The position numbers and the translations under genes were made by a program. From contig JH153573.1 in assembly GCA_000226015.1 (NCBI GenBank), positions 25,948-58,204 on the forward strand: DNA of 32,257 nt, in the 5' to 3' direction. Below are positions 11,981 through 21,281 of the stretch, in pieces. The stretch comes from Mnemiopsis leidyi. Taxonomy: Eukaryota > Ctenophora > Tentaculata > Lobata > Bolinopsidae. Below the pieces are notes generated by a model. It had not been told where the DNA came from, did no database searches, and saw only the letters and a program-made list of their open reading frames with translations. Numbering within the stretch: position 1 is the first letter of the stretch; each line of letters begins with the position of its first letter.

Positions 11981-13512
11981 TGACAGAAAAGTGAGATAGC
12001 TGAGTGAGATAGCAGAGTGAGATAGCTGAGTGAGATTGCGGACTGAGAGATAGCCAGGGACGTTGTTTATGTTACAAGATTGTAAAACTTTGTAGAACTT
12101 TAACGTAACGATATGAGAATTTATAAATCACACTTTTTATCGGACATTACTTGTTTTACAAAGCTTGTTATCAAGTCCATTATATAACACGATCTATAAA
12201 TATGACTCTCAGTAAACTATAGGTAATTATATAATATTAAATATAGGCAAAATTGTAACGATAATGCACACTGAGTTCTACCAGTGAAGAGCGTTGAAAT
12301 ATTATTCGTGCTAAAATTATCATCGTAGACATGTGGTTGATTATTGAGAAATATTGGGTTGAAAATTGATAAAATTACTTTTTAATTGAGTCTTGTACCA
12401 CGTTTAAATCTTTTTTGGTATTAGCAACTATTTTTACATCCTCAGGACCTAACTTTATTGTACTCAAATCATAACAGTATTTCTATTCGTTCTTCGTCTT
12501 GCGTAGTGTAAAGAATTAGAAAACTAATTGGGATATGAAGATCTTGACATTCAGAGATTAAATCCAGGATTTAATTCCTAGGAGAAGGAGTAATTGCTTG
12601 CTGATATTTGTTTATTTAAACACTGATATATTTGAGCTCGAATTTAAGGCTAATAATATTTTCAAGCACGGAATAAGGTGACACAGTTTCATAAATCATA
12701 CATGTGATGATTCAACGCCGATCATACACGATTTTCCCTATTCTTCATTTGTTGTTTTCCATTGCATTCTAAATTATAGAATTGTTGATTCAATTAAATG
12801 TATCACAGTCTTTTTTACAATGGATATCTCTAAAGGTTGTATTACTTGCCTGAACCGATAAAGAACTTTAAGGTTGGCTGCTTATAAAACTAAACGATAT
12901 TTGTTGAAGTGAAACTTATTTTGTAAACTGTTTCAGGCCCTGCAGGGCAACAATCGAATCCATGATTCCAGATTCCTCGTATTCTGAGACATGCAAACAG
13001 TGAATTTTGTGGGAATTACTTACTTCACCTGCAGCACATGTCTTCGCCTAGGTAGCAAATTTATTGAGCGTATCCGTCGCGACTAGCGCGCGGTAGTTAA
13101 AGGTGATATAAAATGACGACGAAGTTTTACTAAATAATGTCGTGCTGAAAGCGCGGCTCTACAAATTTGTTAATTATTAAGACTTTGACTGGCACATCAG
13201 CCGCACTCAGTTCATTGAGATGTTGATGAATATTTATCAATGTGTATTGTGTATACAAACATCGGCTGTTGAAGATTCATCCATCCATCCCGTTGGTGAA
13301 TAATTGAGACAACAAAAGCATTTGAATAATGACTTGACGAGAATGAAATGAAAACAAACGTTTATATTATCATGATTATTGAGTCAAGACGAAAGAACGA
13401 ATCTGTGCTCGGATTGAATATAATTAAAACCACAATCAAGAATTCCACAAAAAGAATGAAAAGCAAGAGGAAATTCGGTAAAACCAAGAAATCCCTAACA
13501 TCTCAGAATTCC
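11981..13512. other. Convergent intergenic region, REXO1 and EIF2B3 3' ends
   Basis: The two genes converge here, so both 3'UTRs and poly(A) sites should lie within it. Apart from the 13-bp repeat after the REXO1 stop, no structure or coding signal convinced me. A short minus-strand frame at about 12926-12990 has an acceptor-like start but does not fit any neighbouring gene. Confidence 0.6.
11991..12055. repeat. 13-bp tandem repeat just after the REXO1 stop
   Basis: Four to five copies of GTGAGATAGCTGA, the last two diverged. It begins 11 bp after the stop codon, so it is probably within the 3'UTR. Confidence 0.85.
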
Positions 13513-16500
13513 TCATTTCGACAAATCCTCTGCGTCAGAGCCTCGGCCCGAATTGTATATACTAAAAGACATCATGTTTGGTATCTCGGAATCTGCTACC
13601 AAACTCTCGCCAACATAATCGGATCCAGACGCGACTTCAAAACCGTCACATATTCGGCTGTCTGAGGAAAAACAGTGCGTTTAATTAGTGGAATAATTAT
13701 AAAATGACGGCAGTTAACTCTGACGATAACCACAAATTGGTATCGAGGGTTCAAGCTGTTTAACAGTATATTACAAGAATAGGCGTGTAAAACAACGTAC
13801 AGCTTTAACGTTCAGAAGGCTTTAAACTGATTTGTTGGGCACGGGGCCCTCCCGTCATTCGCTTCAAATGAGCAATGATGATCGGACAAAGTCAAACAAA
13901 TTAACTGATATTTAACTGAAGAAATTCCCATCATATTTGTTTCTCCAATGTTTACACTTGGCTTACCTTTGAGAGTACATTTGTTTTTGATAACAACACC
14001 TTTACAGACAATACAATTAGTAAGAGAGACGTTGTCTTCTATCGTGACATCGTCCATTATCACAGTGTCTACAATCTTACAGTGGGGTCCAATCTGTAGG
14101 AGGTAACGTTATCTGTTCCTCAACTTTTAGAATATTATATGAATGTATTACTATAACTATAATGTATTAATAATGTATTAATATAACTATAATGAGCAAA
14201 AACATCAATTGGCAGTTTGAAACATTAGGTTAACATTAGGTTAACAGTTATTGCAACTTACTTGAACCCTGTTGCCGATAAAGCTTCTTTTGAAGCTACA
14301 CTTTTCCGCGATCTTTACTGAGTTTCCTAATCTTGAGCATTTACCAACCTGAAACAAGCAAAAGCTGTTTGTTATCTTCCTAAACACAAATACATAATCG
14401 CTTCAATTTTTGTTTAACGTGCAAGCTCAGGAGTATGAACGCTGATTAGGTCATCCTAATTACGTCACCCTCATTTCATTACTATTCAGAACAATGCCAG
14501 AAAAAGCGTCTAGAAAGCGATGAGATCAGTGTAGCGTAATCTAGATAATTCTACAATGGCGTAGAATGTTCTCGCGTGACTCGACATAAAAACGTACGTG
14601 CACTCTAATTATGTACATCGCGCGCGCGGCGAACTTCTTCAGTAGACCTTTCGCTTGCAATGAGGAGACCGGTACCATTTGTGTGTTTACCAAGAAATAT
14701 TAAAAACCTCTGTAAAGGCAGCTTACTGTAACAATGAAAACTTCAGTACCAGGCTACCAAAGGTTACTTTAAAAATAGCTGTTATTCAATAAGGTTTATA
14801 TGAAATTAGTTCAGAAACATTGACATAAACATACGTAACATGAGCGTGTATACTGTATGGTGCTAACAAAGAAACTACTAGACAATTAGAATTCAAACCT
14901 GCGTCATTTTACTAATATCACATGTCTCTACATCGTTTTTCGGAATTATATCGTCCATATTTTCTGACACCTGAAAAGTAGAAACGTGAGTGACCCTCAA
15001 ATCTGTGAATAAACACGAATTTCAGTTGAAAAACTGACAAAAACATAATCTATAGCGTTGAAAATATGAGAAAGTGCTCGTACCGCCTTGTTGTACTTAA
15101 TGTAGTTGTGAAGTTGGTTAACTCTGACGGTAAAACTGTCAGTGTGGTGCACGTAACATCCAACACTTTCTGGTTCACTCAGGATGTCAAAATATTCGTC
15201 TGGGTGTTTCGAATCTTCGTCTGTAATTTTACCGGTTAAGGAGGATATTTTGTCACGTGGCCAGTTATCTTCGCTATAGAAAAATGCCAAGAAGCCAGGG
15301 CGTCATTGATTTGTGTACAAAATATATACATATTCATAATTATCGTTATTCTTGTATATATAATTTATCTATACTGTGAACTGTAAAGCAAAATCAAGCA
15401 TTTGTTATGATTTGATACATTTTGGGGCGCTTTAAAAGTTGGGCAAGATTAACAAATATGCTGTATATAATATAATTATGAATTATATAATACAAAGTAT
15501 ACAATCCATAGCACTTAATATACTGTACACAATACATAGAACACAATAACTAGCACACAATTAATTTAAAAGAACACAATGAAGCATATCCAACTGTTCT
15601 AACCTATATCCTGTTTTTTAGAGTATATCCTATCTGCAAATACTGTGTAGTTCGTGTTGACTATCTGTTTTATCTGTTTTCTTACTAACAGAGGTAATAG
15701 TTCGCACCTCATCATTGACACATCTCTGAAAAAATAAAATAGAAAATGGAAATTTTGCCTTCATTTCTAAGTAAGTTACATCATTTGTAAGTAAGTAACT
15801 TACTATTATCAAACATATCAGGATTAAAAGTCAACCAGAAAATACTGACAGATTATTCTCAGAAAACACTTAAATTATAATACTGACGGAGGATTACTGG
15901 CAAGATAAGAAAATGACAAATACTGATCTGGATAATACTGTTAAATAATATTCAGTACTGACGGATGGTTATCTAGCATGGAGAGGGTGGTCCGGCTCAC
16001 TAAATAGAGATGAGAGTCCAGTAAGTTAGTGTGCAGTCTCATGTGAGGAAACCGTGTCAACTGTCCTCTTTTTATACTGATCTGTGGTTTGTAGATATAT
16101 ATAATCAGTCATGTAGCGATTTATGTAGCAATATAATGGCTAATATAATAGCAAGCTGAGAAACTGATATAGCAAGCTATATAGCTATGTAGCAAGCTGG
16201 AAGCAATTTAATGCTTAGGTATCCCATGTTGTGCAGTGTATAAAGTTACAGAAATCCTCAACTTACTTCATCTTCGATATCTTTCTCGTTGGCAATGAAC
16301 AGAATTCTATCATCTTCTGGATCAAGCCCTATAAAGTCTCTGTCATCTGAAATAAAACTTTAAAAGTTATAGAGCAATTTTCAGTACAAAATAAAAGTGG
16401 TAAAACAGGATAGATCTGTGTATGTAACGAACTATCTGAACTTATTTCTTACATTGATTGCATAATATAAAAGATGCATGATATAAAACTTTGCATAGTA

Positions 16501-17893
16501 TGTATAAAAACAAAAGCATGACGATTGATTGATAGATTAAAAAACAAAAACCTTTCTTGTTGCGTTTTCTCCTGCCATCAGGAGTAGGGGGTGAGTATCG
16601 GGGTGCGACGAGCGCAGTGAGCGCAGCGTTGTTCGCGCGGTGAACGTTGGCGAGCTCGCTCAGGGAAACTTTCGTGATCAGATCGCTGCTTATGACCAAC
16701 AAGTCGGACTGTAATTAGTTGACTTGAATTTTAAAACAAGAAAATGTATGTTTTCTAGAAGATGGAAACTTTGGTGTTTGAAAGTCATTCCTTACTGATT
16801 ATGGTTTGCTACTCTTAAATCTTTAAGTCCTTAAAACTTACAAGATCCTCGTCTCTGAAGACAAAATAGAATTATACGGATGATTAAAAAGTCTCGGCTC
16901 AAAGATTAATATTGATATCTATCTACCTTAGTTTTAGGAGCTACAATACGAAGAGAATCAGCAGTGCCAAGATCCGCGTCATCATCAATACAGACATACT
17001 CAATGTGGACATCCTGCTCTAGTTTCCTGACACTGCTCGTTAAATAGCTCTCTATCACGTCCTTGTCCCCCTGACGTACTACCACGAATATTTCTGAAAT
17101 ATTTGACATATTTTCGAATTGTTAGTAAATGTTGAAAACCTTATTCAATATTTTTGAAGCATTTCAAAGTTTCAAATACTTCTGAGGTGTTATAATTTTT
17201 TTGCATCACTTTCGATAATTCAAAGTTGTAAATATGTCCTTTAAAGTTCAAAAAATTAACCTAGAAATGTTGCGATTTCCATGGCAGGTGTAACAACAAT
17301 GTTGCTCATAAAACCTACATTAACAAGTTAAAATGTACCTTCGAACTTGTTGGCAATGAGAAAGTTGACAGAGTACCAGATCATGGGAGTATTAGCGACG
17401 GGTAACATACATTTGGGAGTTTTCCCTGCTCTGTCGTGAGAAAGTTCGAACATCTGGGATCCGCACCTGTGTGAGACTTTTAGTTTCAGGTTTCAGAATC
17501 CAACTTGTGGTTAAGTAAAACCTGCGTTTATATTCCCACAAGTGTGCTCTGCACGTGACATCAAGCTATTTCTCTCTCACGTGACGTCACAATCTAAACG
17601 TGACGTCAAACTCTTCACGTGACGTCACACTCTACACATGACGTCACACTCTTCACGTGACGTTACACTCCTCACATGACGTCACACTCTTCACGTGAAT
17701 GTCACACTCCTCACGTGACGTCACGCTCTACACGTGACACTTACCCGGCTGCCATGACAACTGGTGTGAACTCCGGAGACCGTCTTCTATTTCTCACTCG
17801 GAAGTTAGCGCTACTTACTCCCGTGTTTACTGGGGTTTCTTCGTCCGATTTTTCATCTGCGGTTACAGTCGCGGATAAGTCACGGTTAATGTT
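13513..17893 (-). CDS. EIF2B3: Translation initiation factor eIF2B subunit gamma, at least 12 exons, start unresolved
   Basis: Gamma subunit of eIF2B, the GDP/GTP exchange factor for eIF2 that is the target of the integrated stress response. Exons, 5' to 3' on minus: 17893-17745 (open region), 17466-17339, 17093-16927, 16708-16552, 16346-16267, 16081-15963, 15725-15604, 15273-15084, 14970-14899, 14348-14262, 14093-13967, 13661-13513. The N-terminal nucleotidyltransferase-like fold has FTPVVMAAG, GSQM, LPVANTPMIWY, CIDDDADLGTADSLR and ISSDLIT, then RDFIGLD and HTNLLDSHLY; the C-terminus has hexapeptide beta-helix repeats (MDDVTIEDNVSLTNC). Codons from the second exon on number about 466 (human whole protein 452). 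Phases match everywhere except 15604 to 15273, which is out by one base, suggesting a missed microexon, another splice site or a base error. The first exon has no in-frame ATG; ATG at 18056 with a donor at 18022 could supply it. There are about 18 extra residues at the C-terminus. Confidence 0.93.
13838..13899. repeat. Partial copy of the foldback repeat family
   Basis: Shares CCCTCCCGTCATT, ATTCGCTTC-AATGAG and TCGGACAAAGTCA-ACAA with the left arm of the element at 3157-3539, in the same order. An internal block of about 12 bp is absent and a few bases are inserted. It lies in the last intron of EIF2B3. Confidence 0.65.
17552..17738. repeat. E-box/CRE minisatellite in the first EIF2B3 intron
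   Basis: About ten units, mostly 19 bp, of the form CACGTGACGTCACACTCTT. Each unit overlaps an E-box CACGTG with a palindromic cAMP-response element TGACGTCA. I count seven intact CACGTG and six intact TGACGTCA; other units differ by a base or so (CACATG, AACGTG, GACGTTA). The array starts 6 bp inside the intron, at 17738, right after the GTAAGT donor of the exon ending at 17745. Known binders of these motifs are bHLH-Zip factors (USF, MITF/TFEB, MYC/MAX) and CREB/ATF bZIP factors. A regulatory role is inferred from sequence only; chance amplification of an ordinary minisatellite is possible. Confidence 0.9.
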
Positions 17894-18720
17894 CTACTAG
17901 AGGTTTCAGTTTGTGTACAACCACGAGCTGAGATTTCAGTGGCGAACATTCTAACGATCATACTGACATACAAAAAAATTACAAAAAAATTACATAAAGC
18001 AAAGTGACACAAACTGGCTAACCTTCGAGAGCAGGGCATAGTACAGTGGGAGACATTGCTTAGTTTAAGTAGAGATAGTACGTTTCAGTAGATATTGTAA
18101 GTTTCAGAAGATAATGTAGGAGTCCCAGTAGCTTTAATGGGTCAATATTTCTTGCGGGTTGTGAGAGAGCGGTTTTATCAGTCGTTTGTTACTTCATCTG
18201 CTTCCAAAGATTGGCAGGCTTATAACAATTATTAATTCCAAATACTTACATTTACAGATCAAATAAAATGAACATCAACAAGTCTCATTTCTAGATAATT
18301 TTGATGGCACGATTTCGATACAATTGATTAAAGAGAGGCTCTGTCGATAGTAAGTAAGTTTAGTTAATGTAAGTTTAGTTAATGTTAACTGTGATATAAT
18401 AAAAAGAGGTACTTTTTCATACAATTTAATCAACATTTTATACTATAAAATTTATAGTTTATATTTTATATCATGTGAAATATCATGGTTATACTCATTC
18501 AATGTAAACAGCAAAACATATTGTCATAATATTGCCGTATTTAAAATATACAATTATAACCATTGCATTGGCTGCGGTAAGAATATGTGCACAATCCCAA
18601 ACTATTCAATCAAGTTAATGCCAAACATTTTATAATGTAAATGTTTAAATAGGGGTGGTGAGAAAATAAAGTTATAAAAAGTAGAACCGACAATAAAATT
18701 ACATCTGTAACATCAAATAA
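17894..18720. other. Interval between EIF2B3 and the small unknown gene
   Basis: The probable EIF2B3 promoter and 5'UTR lie here. A minus-strand segment 18056-18023 has an ATG, eleven codons and a donor (GAAG then GTTAGC) in the phase that would join the acceptor at 17857. This is a weak candidate first coding exon of EIF2B3. The rest is AT-rich without clear features. Confidence 0.4.
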
Positions 18721-19520
18721 TCAAGTTCTGGTTAGCTTAATAGGATCACATATAACACTTAAAAAAAGAGTAAGTTTGTGAATCACATTATTGCCCGGTA
18801 GTCTGTCTATCATATAATCTGTTTCCCGGAAGAGCGCGCACACGGAGAGATCTTCCTTCACGCTCAGCGTCAAGTTGTGTCGCTTGTTGGGGGACTGCGC
18901 GAAGATCTGGTCTCCGTGCTGGTCGGTAGAGAGGATTCCCCACATGTTGTGTGTACAGGTCATTTTTAGCATTAGTAGCATGTACGAGCGTACCTGACAG
19001 ATCGGGTATTTCAGGTCATTCAGGTAGTGTTATTCTAACTTATATAACTAATATAACCAGTATAATCCTAACTAATCAAGTAACTCAAGAGTAGTTATTA
19101 CCTACTCGTATGTTGAAGGTTGATGTTTCATACTTTAAAATCAAAGCGGCATAAACTTTCTTATAACCACACGTAAACGAGGCATACAAACAATGAAACC
19201 GAAACCAGCATTCATCCACACACAAACATATAACGTATACAACAAACATACGCCTGTATCAGATGTATCACTACATACATACCTCCCGTTTGATCGCCGC
19301 AACAGCCAGGTTACAGTCCGGACCGCTGTACACAGAACCTCTCTGACTACTGTCAATCTGATAGCTGTTCTTAAACCCTGCTGTACCTGCAAGATGGACT
19401 GTGTAACTTCTACACATATTGCCGTGACACTGTTCTTAAACCCTGCTGTACCTGCAAGATGGACTGTGTAACTTCTACACATATTGCCAGTACCTGGTTA
19501 CACAACAACTTCTCAGCCAT
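18721..19520 (-). CDS. Unrecognised small gene, three exons, about 124 residues
   Basis: Proposed exons on minus: 19520-19494 (MAEKLLCNQ, ATG in ATCATGG context), 19357-19283 (IDSSQRGSVYSGPDC...), 18993-18721 (VRSYMLLMLK to the stop). All three joins are phase 0 with GT/AG borders. Third-base composition is strongly G/C in exons 2 and 3 (for example the run NLTLSVKEDLSVCALF), unlike the surrounding AT-rich DNA, which supports real coding. Predicted shape: a short helix (NLAVAAIKRE) followed by several beta strands (SYMLLMLKM, WGILSTDQ, NLTLSVKE, LSVCALFRE). This recalls small alpha/beta folds such as Tctex1 or roadblock chains, but no family signature was recognised. Least certain are the exon 2 acceptor (an alternative frame extends upstream through the duplicated block) and the AT-rich C-terminal 22 residues. 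Confidence 0.6.
19365..19488. repeat. Perfect 59-bp direct duplication
   Basis: 19365-19423 and 19430-19488 are identical over 59 bp and separated by GTGACA (period 65 bp). The block fills most of the first intron of the unknown small gene and reaches within a few bases of both splice sites. Lack of any mismatch implies a recent duplication or an assembly artefact. Confidence 0.9.
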
Positions 19521-21281
19521 GATTCGTAGTGTCTAGCTCCGGAACCTTCCAGAATACGAGTCAGCAGCGTTTGTGTTTCAACTGGTTGGTTTTCTTAGTT
19601 GTTAGTATTTTATTCTAACAAAAATACCGCTGCCCCCATTCCGATATATTATTGATGTGTGATTTAGTAGCACTCTGACTCCGCAATCTTAGTATTGTTG
19701 TAAACTTTTAAAAAACATTAAGCTATCGAGCGTACAGTCTAAGTTTACTCAGGGGGAATCACCTACTGCCTCGATCAGTTAATGGGCAATGTTCAACAAT
19801 ACAGACACCGGGAGCAGGAACTGACAGAAGTAGCACCAATCTTGTGATTTTCGCTCTTTTGTTGCTCTCTTGTTTCTCTCTGTTGCTCTCAGCGCGGTAA
19901 CTCTTTGCTTTTAAGGTTTACCTCTTTGCTTTTTAGGTTTTAATCGTCCTCCTGTCTCTACTACTTCGACAAAAATTATAGGCTCATAATATCGGACACA
20001 AATTCGAACAAATCATAAGCTCATGTGTTCGAACACCACTTCGACACAAATCAAAGCATGTTTTGCGGACACTACTTATGCTACTGAATCTTATCAGTCA
20101 ATAAATAAATTCAAGGTTCTAAATCAAGGTTCTACATCGCACTGTCGACCGCACTACATACGTAATATATATTATTTCACCATTTCCCAACTATAGTGCG
20201 CTCTCCTAACATAAGTAGGGCCGTTATCAACTTAATATTACAACCTAAGACGTTGGCTGGCGAGCTGCCAGCCAAACAGTCTAGCAACGGTTTGTTTTGA
20301 CCGCGAGCCCCATAACTCTCACCTAGCAAAATATTAGTACGATATAACAATGATCTGTTTCAAGTGCACCAATTAGATCTATCATCCTTATACGTCAATC
20401 ATTATCGATTATACAACGACCACAAGGATAGGTGCGACCAGGAAGCTGGACTAAGGAAACCAATAGTACTCGCTCGTCCGTCGAGCAAACGACACCAAAT
20501 TGGTCATACGTGAGCACTAAACCATCGCACGTGCACAATTCCTTTTTTTAGACCAATAACATAGCCTGAAACAGATAGATAGACTTTGGGACGTTTAGTT
20601 ACAACTTACAGTTGCACTGTACGATACCAGCTCTAGTTGCCCAGGTTCGCCATAAACCACCTACAAGTTTGTTCCAGAACTCCTACACGTCTCACCTCGT
20701 TCCCCAATACACAATCCGAGTTTATCACTGGAATTACTCTACCTTTAGTTCCTGTACAATAGTTCCTGTTTAACGTTCATTACCCTACTCAACTTGTTTT
20801 ACTTCGTACCCAAATTCCTGATCTACACAACGTAGTTATACTTCTTGTGGAACAGGGTTGCCAATCATCTGACAACCCTGTGAAGTACGTCTAAACCATC
20901 AACGCTCCCGAAACCCACAAATCTCTACCACAGCACTGCCAAGCCTAAAACCATTTATGTGATAGGGGTCACGCAAGGATCAAACATAAATTACAGACTT
21001 CAGAGTAGTGCAGTGTGATGAGAATATACACAGTCCAATTTCCTGTTGGACCAAACGTTAGGTTTTTCTGTTAACATGGACGTCAAAATTCTCGGCAGGA
21101 GTCAGAATTGCATTACGTGAACACGATTGCCCAATGAGAAACTAAATACGACCAATCAATTTCGAGATTAACAAGATCGTGGTAGAAAAGATTTCTGACT
21201 CCTCCCCAAAAATATGATACGTTCATTTAGCTGATAAAGGTTCTAGGATTTTAACTACGTTTTCCACTTCCAGGAAAAATA
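19521..21281. other. Divergent intergenic region between the unknown gene and the sushi gene
   Basis: No coding signal seen. It must contain the promoters of both flanking genes. Hairpins: 20253-20275 (TTGGCTGGC with GCCAGCCAA, 5-base loop) and 20853-20882 (ACAGGGTTG with CAACCCTGT, 12-base loop). Isolated CACGTG and CCAAT words occur, but no TATA box could be assigned. Confidence 0.6.
21097..21203. promoter_or_regulatory. Spaced 11-bp inverted repeat upstream of the sushi gene
   Basis: AGGAGTCAGAA at 21097-21107 and its exact complement TTCTGACTCCT at 21193-21203 flank a segment with CCAAT-type words and ACGTGA. It lies about 80-185 bp before the start codon, so it could be promoter sequence. 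Each arm contains TGACTC, a half-match to AP-1/bZIP sites. Function is inferred. Confidence 0.35.

Noticed and set aside
12926-12990. Minus-strand frame ending LQGLKQFTK after a CTCAG acceptor, considered as the last EIF2B3 exon
   Set aside because: The exon at 13661-13513 matches the eIF2B gamma C-terminus and fits the phase, so this one is probably chance.
13348-13665. 105-codon plus-strand open frame
   Set aside because: It is antisense to the last EIF2B3 exon (13661-13513), which has a good acceptor, correct phase and family similarity.
19193-19471. 92-codon plus-strand frame and 113-codon minus-strand frame over the 59-bp duplication
   Set aside because: Both run through the duplicated intron block; the spliced minus-strand model has better codon composition and consistent phases.
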